Shown in pieces: positions 18,711-26,779 of a stretch of 64,000 nt of DNA. The translations under genes were made by a program, and so were the position numbers. The notes below the pieces were generated by a model. The model ran no database searches, was not told the origin of the DNA, and saw only the letters and a program-made list of their open reading frames with translations. The stretch's first letter is position 1. Every line of letters begins with the position of its first letter. Origin of the DNA: Lachnospiraceae bacterium (GTDB lineage: Bacteria > Bacillota > Clostridia > Lachnospirales > Lachnospiraceae); NCBI GenBank assembly GCA_015056905.1, contig SVFI01000001.1, forward strand, positions 1 to 64,000, in the 5' to 3' direction.

Positions 18711-18889
18711 TCCCCAAAATGCCGGTTCCTACACTTTGACTCCTAGCTAATGCCAGGTGGGTTACCGCAATTACACTTCTGCCTTCCTCCGACCCGTAGG
18801 TAAGGCCTGACATCCGTGCAACAATATAGGTGTCCCTTTTAAAGTAACTGTAGGTTCAAAATAGTAGGAATTATCGTGCATTCCAGGTT
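18675..18889 (-). ncRNA. ssrS: 6S-like RNA
   Basis: A stretch of about 215 nt, without an ORF, folds by eye into one long imperfect rod with a central bubble, the hallmark of 6S RNA, which binds and sequesters housekeeping RNA polymerase. Closing-stem pairs read on the minus strand are CCTGGAATGC/GCATTTTGGG, TTCCTAC/GTAGGAA, TTTGA/TCAAA and CCTA/TAGG. Beyond an open region come ATGTCAGG/CCTGGCAT and TTACC/GGTAA. It has its own promoter and terminator and the length fits the Firmicute 6S range. An SRP RNA was considered and rejected. A covariance-model search would settle it. Confidence 0.65.
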
Positions 18890-18895
18890 ACTTAT

Positions 18896-18924
18896 AGTAT
18901 ACTCAAATCACTCTTGTATTACAA
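18896..18924 (-). promoter_or_regulatory. Promoter of the 6S-like RNA
   Basis: Minus-strand TTGTAA and TATACT are 17 bp apart. The -35 hexamer is made of the last codon and stop codon (TTG TAA) of the upstream hydrolase gene. The predicted start is near 18889. Confidence 0.6.
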
Positions 18925-20070
18925 CTGTTTTTTCCTGGGAAGAATTTTCATCTTTTCCATTTGTTTCTCTGCCTGTTTCAGAAGTTGTTGCTGCGAATAT
19001 TCTTCCAATATCTGTACCATCAGACGCAATGCCTGCGATAGTATTTTACGATTATCATTGTCCTCTTTATTCATTCGGCGCAAAATAGCAATCACTTCTT
19101 TGATTTTCAACTGTGACAATGTCTTAGCTCCCGTTTCCTCAAACACATAAAAAAGTGCTTCCACAAACTTCTGCCGTTCTTCTACAGACATAGCATAAAT
19201 AAACTCTTTCATCGCATATTCTACCCGCGTGGACGATGCTGAAATGTCATCCACATACACAAAATCGTTGCCGAGCACCTGCCATGAAAACATATCATGC
19301 TGGAACAGTCCGATTTGCGTGCTTGCCACCACATCATACTGCGCCTCATGTTCAAACAAAATCCCTATCATGGACGACTGCGGAACAACTCTCTGAATCC
19401 GGTCCGCTATCGCTTTGTAGGAGTCCCTTTGCAGTATTTCCTGCGTAAATCCCGGACTGTCAAAACTGCAGACCTTACGAATTCTGTGACGAACGAACGG
19501 ATGGCAACAGGTAGCCGCGTAAATCGCCAGATTCCCGCCTTTGGAATGTCCACCCATATATATTTTGCCGCGCTTTGCTAATGCGACTTGATGCAGATAT
19601 TCCACCGCCTGTATCTGAGATGGTACCGGAGACTGAAAACACATATTAAAGTCCTCTTTCCATCCGACAATCGTATCATCGGTCCCTCGAAATGCAATAC
19701 AGAAATTACCGTCACCCAACTCTACCGTAATCGCTGAAAACTGCTTTTCTTCCAGCTCATCTATCTGATTTACGTAATATGACAGTTTCATATCACAAAA
19801 ACGCCGACTACGGGAAAGTACATCAAACAAGACAAACACTTCATCCGGAATCACCCTCCCCAGATTCATCTTTTCATCTGCATGCAAAAGGGAAAATTTC
19901 TCTCCCGCTTCCTTTATGGTCACAGTACTTCTTCCCGACAAATCAAATCCAGTCTGTTCAAAATCAATGTATGCAAGTGTACTCAAAATCAAATGATCTA
20001 TGCTGTTAAACGGCGACTGCTTTACGGTCAATTCGCCGCGCCAATCGAGATAATCCATAAAATTTGCCAT
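18919..20070 (-). CDS. Alpha/beta hydrolase of the DUF2974 (Mbeg1-like) type
   Basis: 383 residues. The start is the ATG at 20070, seven bases after GGAG; a GTG one codon upstream is possible. A nucleophile elbow GGHSKGGNLAIYA (GxSxG type, Ser near residue 178) sits in a lipase-like core, preceded by the CIAFRGTDDTIVGWKEDF segment. The family is widespread in gut Firmicutes and annotated only as lipase-like; the substrate is unknown. The C-terminal 90 residues are charged and helical. No signal peptide is seen, so it is probably cytoplasmic. It has its own promoter. Confidence 0.85.
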   Translation of the reverse strand: MANFMDYLDWRGELTVKQSPFNSIDHLILSTLAYIDFEQTGFDLSGRSTVTIKEAGEKFSLLHADEKMNLGRVIPDEVFVLFDVLSRSRRFCDMKLSYYVNQIDELEEKQFSAITVELGDGNFCIAFRGTDDTIVGWKEDFNMCFQSPVPSQIQAVEYLHQVALAKRGKIYMGGHSKGGNLAIYAATCCHPFVRHRIRKVCSFDSPGFTQEILQRDSYKAIADRIQRVVPQSSMIGILFEHEAQYDVVASTQIGLFQHDMFSWQVLGNDFVYVDDISASSTRVEYAMKEFIYAMSVEERQKFVEALFYVFEETGAKTLSQLKIKEVIAILRRMNKEDNDNRKILSQALRLMVQILEEYSQQQLLKQAEKQMEKMKILPRKKQL

Positions 20071-20110
20071 CACATCACTCCGTTTTTTGTTCTGCCAATA
20101 TTATATTCCT

Positions 20111-20139
20111 ATTTTAACATATCCCATACATTCACGCAA
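20111..20139 (-). promoter_or_regulatory. Candidate promoter of the DUF2974-type hydrolase
   Basis: Minus-strand TTGCGT and TAAAAT are 17 bp apart. The -35 box overlaps the T-run side of the terminator downstream of pckA. A TATAAT sequence a few bases closer to the gene lacks a good -35 partner. Confidence 0.4.
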
Positions 20140-20181
20140 AAAAATCCGCAGTAAAGATACCTGAGTATCTTACTGCGGATT
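20136..20181 (-). terminator. Rho-independent terminator downstream of pckA
   Basis: A long stem, ATCCGCAGTAAGATAC with GTATCTTTACTGCGGAT (one bulged base) and a 4-nt loop, is followed by seven T on the minus strand. It lies about 160 bp past the pckA stop, leaving an unusually long 3' region. Confidence 0.75.
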
Positions 20182-20342
20182 CTAAAACATGTTTTACTTG
20201 TACTTTGTATACGCCGTACAGTGTTTCTTCACGGTCAGTTTTTTGCGAAACTTCTTGGAATACATATTAACCAAGATTACGCCCGCAGGCATGAACGCTT
20301 CGCACGCAAACTTACCTGTTATTGTTTTATTTTTTCTGCATC

Positions 20343-22058
20343 TTATAATGCGTCAACTAACTTCTTAACAGCTGCTAAAGCTTCATCAGGAAGTTTGTCA
20401 TAACCATCTTTCTTTGTAGCGAAACCTTCAACAGCATCTACACGGTTCTGCATAGCAGCTTTTAATGCAGCGCGGTATTCAGCATCGTCTAAGTTTGGTG
20501 TGAAGTCAGCTGTCTTTCCAGACCAGTCATACATGATTTCTACATCTTCGAATGGTCCCCATTTTTCAAAGTTAGCTTTTCCTTCAACGATTGTTTCAAG
20601 AATTCCTAATGTATCTGCCGGTTTACACTTAGTTCCCATGAAGTCACCTGTGTTAACGATGTAGCAGTCTACGTTTTTCTCTTCTACTAACTTTTTGAAC
20701 TTCTCGTAGTCATTTACTAACGGATATGTTCTGAATGGGTTAGCATAAGGAACGATTCTTAATGCGTTCATATCTGTACCTGCAGCAACACGTTCTGCTG
20801 TAGATGTCTTTGTAGCAAGTGTAGCACCCATAACTGATGCAAGAGCTGCACCTTTTAATTTGATTACAGGTGGGATTGTTGGGTCTTTCATAATCCAGAA
20901 GATAGCGTTTACAGGAGCATCAATCTTATCTACACGGTTTGGTGACCATAATTTAGATTTGATAGCACGTCCGTTACCATTTCTGATATCTTCTGTTACA
21001 AGCTGAATCTTTCCTTCAGAGTCTAATGTACATGAGCAGTTCTGAGCTGATAATAAGTACTCATTGTCTGCACATCCTGTAGGATAATCAGATGTCTTAT
21101 CGAAGTATGTAGGCTCTAATGCGATAGACGCACATGTATCTGTGTTGATGATGAAAGCGTCATCATGAAGAACTTTGATACCACCGAATTCATCATATTT
21201 TCCTGCATGTTTTGCATGAGTTAATGTAGATTTACCGGATCCTGAGAGACCGTATACAGAAGCAACGAATTTCTTTCCGCCTTCTAATGAGTATTCTTTC
21301 TGTCCACCGTGGCAAGCTGCATAACCATTTCTGTTAGCAAGTGCCCAAGCCATTGTAAGAGTACCTTTTTTGTGTTCTCCGAAGTATCTCATACCAAGGA
21401 TAGCTGCACAGTTTTCGTTTGTATCGAAATAGCAAAGTGTAAGCGGATCGCTTAAGCAGCTGTAATCAACGTCAGGAGCGTCGTGTGGAGCCCACTGCGG
21501 ATCAGAGAAGATGTAAACATCTGCTTCTTTTCCGTCGCCGATTGCCTTAGAGTTTTTGTACATTTTTACGTACTCATCTGACATATACTGGAAGTTGAGC
21601 ATCCAGTTGTAAAGGATGTTCTCTTCTCCTTCCGGAATAAGAAGGTGTGCTTTTACCATGAATTCCGGATCAAGACCGATGAAACATTCTGCATGATACA
21701 TAGTTTTCCATCTTGTCTCATATACTGCATCCATAACAACTTTATCAAGTTTAACAGAATCAACACCCGGCTCACCTTTGATACGACGAGCTGCTGCGTA
21801 ACGTCCTGTTACAGCACCATCATTGAATAATAATACTCTTGAGTCTTTTTCAAGACCGAATGTTTCACCGTCTTTGATTTTCATGTCTGTTACAACAGTA
21901 CCCGGTGAATTTTTAGCCAGCTCATATGCTTCTTTTAATGTGTTAACTTTAACAACATTATTGCCATAGAAAGCTGCTTCGATGATGGAACGGGTTTTAG
22001 AAAAACCTACTTTTCCAGCACCAATTTCGTTAATTGGATAATACGCTTTTGTTGCCAT
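20343..22058 (-). CDS. pckA: Phosphoenolpyruvate carboxykinase (ATP)
   Basis: 571 residues, slightly longer than the 520-540 common for the family. It interconverts oxaloacetate and PEP with ATP/ADP; in fermentative anaerobes it often runs toward oxaloacetate by fixing CO2. The P-loop GLSGSGKSTL (near residue 273) and the kinase-2 region VLHDDAFI are clear, as is the ACHGGQKEYSLEGGKKF segment before the P-loop. The start follows AGGAGG. It sits with deoC upstream on the same strand and near citrate synthase, and complements the oxaloacetate-linked decarboxylase cluster further along. Confidence 0.96.
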   Translation of the reverse strand: MATKAYYPINEIGAGKVGFSKTRSIIEAAFYGNNVVKVNTLKEAYELAKNSPGTVVTDMKIKDGETFGLEKDSRVLLFNDGAVTGRYAAARRIKGEPGVDSVKLDKVVMDAVYETRWKTMYHAECFIGLDPEFMVKAHLLIPEGEENILYNWMLNFQYMSDEYVKMYKNSKAIGDGKEADVYIFSDPQWAPHDAPDVDYSCLSDPLTLCYFDTNENCAAILGMRYFGEHKKGTLTMAWALANRNGYAACHGGQKEYSLEGGKKFVASVYGLSGSGKSTLTHAKHAGKYDEFGGIKVLHDDAFIINTDTCASIALEPTYFDKTSDYPTGCADNEYLLSAQNCSCTLDSEGKIQLVTEDIRNGNGRAIKSKLWSPNRVDKIDAPVNAIFWIMKDPTIPPVIKLKGAALASVMGATLATKTSTAERVAAGTDMNALRIVPYANPFRTYPLVNDYEKFKKLVEEKNVDCYIVNTGDFMGTKCKPADTLGILETIVEGKANFEKWGPFEDVEIMYDWSGKTADFTPNLDDAEYRAALKAAMQNRVDAVEGFATKKDGYDKLPDEALAAVKKLVDAL

Positions 22059-22146
22059 ATTATGTAGTCCTCCTTGAACATATGTATTTTTTAACCGCTT
22101 TCGCGGTCGGTTCCTTGTTATGTACTACCCTCAGTACACCGATTGT

Positions 22147-22175
22147 ATTATCTCAAAAGGCCTATCAAAAGTCAA
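22147..22175 (-). promoter_or_regulatory. Candidate promoter of pckA
   Basis: Minus-strand TTGACT and GATAAT are 17 bp apart. The predicted leader of about 80 nt contains a small hairpin (CCGC-GAAA-GCGG). The -35 box lies in the loop of the hairpin that follows deoC. Confidence 0.5.
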
Positions 22176-22183
22176 GCCTTTTG
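22154..22183 (-). terminator. Hairpin directly after deoC
   Basis: Arms CAAAAGGC and GCCTTTTG enclose a 14-nt loop, starting right at the deoC stop codon. The T-run is only four bases, so termination is probably partial. Confidence 0.4.
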
Positions 22184-22837
22184 TCAGTCCTTTTTCGTCA
22201 ATAAAGCAATACCGGAACTCGAGCCGATCCGCTCGCATCCCTCACTCAAAAACGCCTCAAAATCTTCTCTTGAATTCACGCCTCCGGCCGCCTTCATGCG
22301 CACTGCCGTCCCAATGTTCTCTTTAAATAGTTTAATATCTTCAATCGTCGCTCCCGCGGTTCCGAAGCCCGTGGATGTCTTGATATAATCTGCTCCCGCA
22401 TCCGTTACAATGCGACAGAGTTTCTTTTTCTCTTCCTCCGTCAGATAGCACGTCTCCACGATAACTTTGAGCACAAGATTGCCGCACTCGTGTTTAAGCG
22501 TCACTATCTCCTGTTCCACCTTTCCGAAATTACCGTTTTTCACATCTCCGATGTTGATGACCATGTCAATCTCCTGTGCTCCGTCCTCGATTGCCTGTCT
22601 GGTCTCTGCCAGTTTCGCCGCCGTCACACTATAACCGAGCGGAAATCCTACCACAGTACAAATGTTAAGCTTCGCGCCGTACTTGTCGTGTACTCTCCTG
22701 ATATACGAAGGCGGAATACATACGGACGCTGCTCCGTACTCCACCGCTTCATCACATAATTTCACAATATCTTCCCACGTACAAAACGCCTTCAGCTGCG
22801 TATGGTCAATATGTTTGATAATATCTTTTGTTTCCAT
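22184..22837 (-). CDS. deoC: Deoxyribose-phosphate aldolase
   Basis: 217 residues from the ATG at 22837, seven bases after GGGAG; a longer reading adds eight codons. The enzyme splits 2-deoxyribose 5-phosphate into acetaldehyde and glyceraldehyde 3-phosphate in deoxynucleoside catabolism. The Schiff-base lysine is in DYIKTSTGF and a second active-site lysine in LKVIVET; an early HIDHTQLK motif is also typical. It is followed by pckA on the same strand and is divergent from citrate synthase. No nucleoside phosphorylase gene is nearby. Confidence 0.95.
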   Translation of the reverse strand: METKDIIKHIDHTQLKAFCTWEDIVKLCDEAVEYGAASVCIPPSYIRRVHDKYGAKLNICTVVGFPLGYSVTAAKLAETRQAIEDGAQEIDMVINIGDVKNGNFGKVEQEIVTLKHECGNLVLKVIVETCYLTEEEKKKLCRIVTDAGADYIKTSTGFGTAGATIEDIKLFKENIGTAVRMKAAGGVNSREDFEAFLSEGCERIGSSSGIALLTKKD

Positions 22838-22961
22838 GCATTTTCTCCCTTTTACTGCCATTTCTTATATCTTACTTTTTTTATACTGAAAAGTCTACCA
22901 AAAAACCAGTGAATTATATAAAAATAAATTGTAAATATTTTCTTAAAATGAAACAAAAAAC

Positions 22962-22991
22962 TTGCCCGTGCATTTTCGTTCATGGTATATT
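22962..22991 (+). promoter_or_regulatory. Candidate promoter of the citrate synthase gene
   Basis: TTGCCC and TATATT are 18 bp apart, with the transcript start predicted near 22998 and a leader of about 40 nt. The match is moderate. Confidence 0.4.
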
Positions 22992-23036
22992 AAAGTGAGT
23001 GATTTTTTAAGAAGAATATAGAAAGGTGGAATTTTC

Positions 23037-24404
23037 ATGGAACATAATGTATTTTCAGACATTACACCGGACATTGTAAGACTTGCCGATTTCTCTCGTG
23101 AAGCAGGAATTATCGAGCAGGAGCTTTTTACCAAATATGAAGTAAAACGCGGTTTGAGGGATTTGAACGGCAAAGGAGTTCTTGCCGGCCTTACAAATAT
23201 TTCAGACGTGCGCGCCAATAAAATTGTCAACGGCGAACAGGTACCGACACATGGCAAGCTCTTTTACAGGGGATACAACGTAGAGGACCTCGTCAAAGGC
23301 TTTGATACAGATGATCGTCTCGGATTTGAGGAAGTTGCTTATCTTTTACTATTTGATGCCCTTCCGAACCAGGAGGAACTGGATAAGTTCAAAGCGTTGC
23401 TGGGGTACTATCGTTCTCTCCCGACCAGTTTTGTGAGGGATATCATCATGAAGGCACCGAGCCGCGACATGATGAATACGCTTGCACGAAGTGTGCTGAC
23501 GCTGTACTCTTATGACGACAGAGCGGATGACACTTCTCTTGAGAATGTCCTTCGTCAGTCCCTGCAGCTCATCAGCCTGTTTCCGATGCTTGCCATTTAC
23601 GGATATCAGGCATATCGTCACTATCATGACGGAAAGAGCCTTTATATTCATCAGCCGCTTCCGGAGCTCTCTACTGCCGAGAATATTCTTCGTATTCTCC
23701 GTTCCAACAAGAAATACACTCCGCTTGAGGCAAAGATTCTTGACATTGCACTTATCTTACATATGGAACACGGCGGTGGTAACAACTCCTCGTTCACAAC
23801 GCATGTTGTGACAAGTTCCCTGACGGATACCTACTCTGTTATCGCAGCAGCCATCGGTTCCTTAAAAGGACCGAGACACGGTGGTGCCAACATTAAGGTT
23901 GTTCAGATGTTCGAGGACATGAAACACGAAGTTTCCGATTGGGAGAACGAAGAAGAAGTTTCCGAATATCTCAGAAAACTTCTCCACAAGGATGCCTTCG
24001 ACCATGCAGGTCTTATTTACGGTGTCGGCCACGCGGTTTATTCAAAATCCGACCCACGTGCCCGTGTTTTTAAATCATTTGTGCAGGAATTATCGCAGGA
24101 AAAAGGGTTAGAAAAAGAATTTGCACTCTACTCTCTCGTGGAAAAACTTGCTCCGAAGGTCATTGCCGAGGAACGCCAAATGTACAAGGGCGTCAACGTC
24201 AACGTGGACTTCTATTCCGGATTCGTATATAAAATGCTCGGACTTCCGGAAGAGCTTTACACTCCGATTTTCGCCATCGCGCGAATTGTCGGCTGGAGTG
24301 CTCATCGTATGGAAGAGCTTGCTAACAACGGAAAGATTATTCGCCCGGCTTACAAACCGATTCACAAAGATATGAAGTATGTTACTCTTGATGAGCGTAA
24401 ATAA
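23037..24404 (+). CDS. Citrate synthase (citrate/2-methylcitrate synthase family)
   Basis: 455 residues. It condenses acetyl-CoA with oxaloacetate. Active-site landmarks are MEHGGGNNSSFTTHVV (His, substrate binding), GPRHGGANIKV, and GVGHAVYSKSDPRARVF, which carries the second catalytic His and the Asp/Arg pair. The N-terminal 45 residues extend beyond short bacterial enzymes, a form common in Clostridia. The start follows AAAGGTGG. No aconitase or isocitrate dehydrogenase gene is in the window, so the link to a partial oxidative branch for glutamate synthesis is inference. Confidence 0.94.
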   Translation: MEHNVFSDITPDIVRLADFSREAGIIEQELFTKYEVKRGLRDLNGKGVLAGLTNISDVRANKIVNGEQVPTHGKLFYRGYNVEDLVKGFDTDDRLGFEEVAYLLLFDALPNQEELDKFKALLGYYRSLPTSFVRDIIMKAPSRDMMNTLARSVLTLYSYDDRADDTSLENVLRQSLQLISLFPMLAIYGYQAYRHYHDGKSLYIHQPLPELSTAENILRILRSNKKYTPLEAKILDIALILHMEHGGGNNSSFTTHVVTSSLTDTYSVIAAAIGSLKGPRHGGANIKVVQMFEDMKHEVSDWENEEEVSEYLRKLLHKDAFDHAGLIYGVGHAVYSKSDPRARVFKSFVQELSQEKGLEKEFALYSLVEKLAPKVIAEERQMYKGVNVNVDFYSGFVYKMLGLPEELYTPIFAIARIVGWSAHRMEELANNGKIIRPAYKPIHKDMKYVTLDERK

Positions 24405-24421
24405 CAAATAATATATTATAA

Positions 24422-24461
24422 AAAAAGAGTTGTCGCAACAAAATCTGCGTCAACTCTTTTT
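24422..24461. terminator. Bidirectional terminator between citrate synthase and thrC
   Basis: The arms AAAAAGAGTTG and CAACTCTTTTT, extended by CGC/GCG across one mismatch, enclose a 10-nt loop. A-rich and T-rich flanks serve both convergent genes. Confidence 0.8.
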
Positions 24462-24464
24462 ATA

Positions 24465-25952
24465 TTACATATTCAAGAAGTTCTTTACTGCCTGTTTCAT
24501 CTCATCTTTCTCACACTCTGTCTTGTGAAGTACCGGTGCCGTGCGGATTTCTTCGATGGCATTCGGAACTGCCACGTTGGAAATCTTGCAAAGCTCGTCA
24601 ATGAGTTCAAAATCCGACATGCTGTCATATTTGGAATCAATGGCGTTCATAACGCTTCTTGCAAACTTGTACGGACTTGCTGTCGATGCAATTACCGTCA
24701 CAGTATCATCGCCCGTCTCCTTCACATATTTGTCATACGCTGCTGCTGCAACCGCCGTATGCGTGTCAATCACATATCCGCAGTCCTCGTAGAGCGCTTT
24801 AATCTTTGCAAAAGTCTCTTCTTCCGTCGCATATCCACCGATGAAGTCAGACATTTTCTCTTTCATTTCCGGCGTTACATCATATTTTCCTTCTTTGGCA
24901 AGCGAAGCCATAAGCGCCGCATTCTTCTCAGAATCCTCTCCTGCCACCTTGTAAATCAGACGCTCAAGATTAGATGAAATAAGAATGTCCATGGACGGTG
25001 AACTTGTTAAGATAAACTCTCTGTTCTTGTCGTAGGTTCCCGTTGCAAAGAAGTCAAATAAAACTTTGTTGTCGTTGGATGCACAGATGAACTTTCCTAC
25101 CGGAATACCCATATTCTTTGCATAGTAAGCAGCAAGAATGTTTCCGAAGTTACCCGTAGGTACCACAACATTCATCGCCTGTCCTTCTGTAAGTTTTCCC
25201 TGGGCATATAAAGTTGCATAAGAATATACGTAGTACACAATCTGCGGAACAAGACGTCCGATATTAATAGAGTTCGCAGATGAGAACTGATAACCTTTTG
25301 CGTCCATCTCCACTGCAAGCTCCTTGTCGCCGAACAACTGCTTCACGCCTGTCTGCGCATCGTCAAAATTACCGTGAATACCGATGACATGGGTATTATC
25401 ACCTTTCTGTGTCACCATCTGTTTTTCCTGTACCGGGCTGACACCGTTTTTCGGATAAAACACAATAATCTTTGTACCATCCACATCAGCAAAACCCGCA
25501 AGGGCCGCCTTTCCGGTGTCCCCACTTGTCGCTGTCAGGATAACAATGTCATTTTTAACCTGATTCTTCTTCGCACTCGTTGTCATGAGATGCGGAAGAA
25601 TGGAAAGTGCCATATCTTTAAACGCGATGGTCGCACCGTGGAACAATTCCAAATAATATGCATTGCCCGCATATGCCAAAGGTGCAATCACTTCTGTATC
25701 AAACTTCGCATCGTACGCACGGTCAATACAATTTTTAAGCTCTTCTTCCGTAAAGTCTGTCAGGTAAAGTTTCATCACCTCGTATGCCACTTCCCTGTAT
25801 GACATTTTAGATAATGCTTCTATCGAAACGTCCAGTGCCGGAATATGGTCCGGTACGAACAATCCTCCATCTTCTGCAAGTCCTTTTAAAATCGCCTCCG
25901 ATGCCTTTACCGGCTCAGAATTGCTTCTTGTACTTTTGTATAAAACTTCCAT
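24465..25952 (-). CDS. thrC: Threonine synthase
   Basis: 495 residues, the longer type found in many Firmicutes and enterobacteria. It converts O-phosphohomoserine to threonine with pyridoxal phosphate. The PLP lysine is in HGATIAFKDMALSIL (near residue 112) and the phosphate-binding loop in LTATSGDTGKAALAGF (near 140). The N-terminal YKSTRSNSEPVKASEAILKGLAEDGGLFVP is typical. It has its own promoter and ends at a shared terminator. No T-box or riboswitch is visible in the short leader. Confidence 0.95.
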   Translation of the reverse strand: MEVLYKSTRSNSEPVKASEAILKGLAEDGGLFVPDHIPALDVSIEALSKMSYREVAYEVMKLYLTDFTEEELKNCIDRAYDAKFDTEVIAPLAYAGNAYYLELFHGATIAFKDMALSILPHLMTTSAKKNQVKNDIVILTATSGDTGKAALAGFADVDGTKIIVFYPKNGVSPVQEKQMVTQKGDNTHVIGIHGNFDDAQTGVKQLFGDKELAVEMDAKGYQFSSANSINIGRLVPQIVYYVYSYATLYAQGKLTEGQAMNVVVPTGNFGNILAAYYAKNMGIPVGKFICASNDNKVLFDFFATGTYDKNREFILTSSPSMDILISSNLERLIYKVAGEDSEKNAALMASLAKEGKYDVTPEMKEKMSDFIGGYATEEETFAKIKALYEDCGYVIDTHTAVAAAAYDKYVKETGDDTVTVIASTASPYKFARSVMNAIDSKYDSMSDFELIDELCKISNVAVPNAIEEIRTAPVLHKTECEKDEMKQAVKNFLNM

Positions 25953-25990
25953 TGGTGTACCTCTTTCTTTTTATAAAATCCATCTGCTTC

Positions 25991-26018
25991 ATTATACACC
26001 AGAAATCGCTTTAAGCAA
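25991..26018 (-). promoter_or_regulatory. Candidate promoter of thrC
   Basis: Minus-strand TTGCTT and a perfect TATAAT are 16 bp apart, predicting a leader of about 35 nt. Confidence 0.55.
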
Positions 26019-26032
26019 TAATAAATTTTTAT

Positions 26033-26635
26033 TTACTTATAAAACCTGTGCCCGCCGTGCTGCCCGCAAAAAGCAAGGCTGCTTTCAAACCACGCATAAT
26101 TTCCCGGGTTTGCTTTTTGTGCATTTACAAAATAAAGCGCACCCTGTGTGCCATCCTCTCCGAAAAGAGCCGTATTAACAGCCTTGCGTGTCTCTTCCGT
26201 GACTGTCACGCTATAATATCTTCCGTCACGAATCGGTGAAAACTGTGGTTTGCCGCCGCTCCCCTGAAACACAACTCCCTCTATTGTGTTCGGAAACTTC
26301 GAACTGTCCACACGATTTAGGATAACATCAGCCACCATCTTTTTCCCAAGCATATCCTCGCCACCTGCTTCCGCCTGTACGATTCTGCAGAGCACCTCGT
26401 ATTCTGCTGCACTAATACCCGCGATGCGCTTGCGCTCCAATGTCTTTTCACGTATCATTCTTGCTTCCGAAGTTGTTCTTTCCATCGTATAATTTTTTGT
26501 TACATATTCGTAAACAATTTCCTCTTCCGTATGATATGCATTTCCTTCGCCCGCTCCAATAACAAGCGCCGAATTCCATGTCAGCAAAATGATTACCGCA
26601 AGAGCGGCAAACACTTTTGCAAACCTATCATACAT
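26033..26635 (-). CDS. SleB-type cell wall hydrolase
   Basis: 200 residues from the ATG at 26635, ten bases after GGAG. A membrane anchor or uncleaved signal covers about residues 9-27. The C-terminal 120 residues form a SleB/CwlJ hydrolase domain: IVQAEAGGED with the expected catalytic Glu at 89, VADVILNRVDSSKFPNTI, and a terminal FVNAQKANPGNYAW followed by HRFYK. This family includes the spore-cortex lytic enzymes of germination, but many members act on vegetative walls. No gerP or ypeB partner is adjacent, so germination function is unproven. Confidence 0.9.
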   Translation of the reverse strand: MYDRFAKVFAALAVIILLTWNSALVIGAGEGNAYHTEEEIVYEYVTKNYTMERTTSEARMIREKTLERKRIAGISAAEYEVLCRIVQAEAGGEDMLGKKMVADVILNRVDSSKFPNTIEGVVFQGSGGKPQFSPIRDGRYYSVTVTEETRKAVNTALFGEDGTQGALYFVNAQKANPGNYAWFESSLAFCGQHGGHRFYK

Positions 26636-26744
26636 ATATGAAATTCTCCTTTCACTCCATGTCATTATTTTATAAACAAATGTAATACTTTGTTCATAAC
26701 TCTTTCATTAGTTTATACAAGCTTTCGGAAAAATATTTCTAAAA

Positions 26745-26773
26745 TTGTAATTTTCTTCATCCTTTGCTATAGT
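26745..26773 (+). promoter_or_regulatory. Candidate promoter giving a leaderless AP2-protein mRNA
   Basis: TTGTAA and TATAGT are 17 bp apart. The predicted transcription start, seven bases past the -10 box, coincides with the A of the start codon at 26780. Confidence 0.5.
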
Positions 26774-26779
26774 GAAAGT

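Noticed and set aside
18675-18889. SRP (4.5S/scRNA) RNA instead of 6S RNA
   Set aside because: The conserved domain IV, with its GGAA-type tetraloop and symmetric loop (CAGG ... AGCAGC), is absent; the fold is a rod with a central open region.
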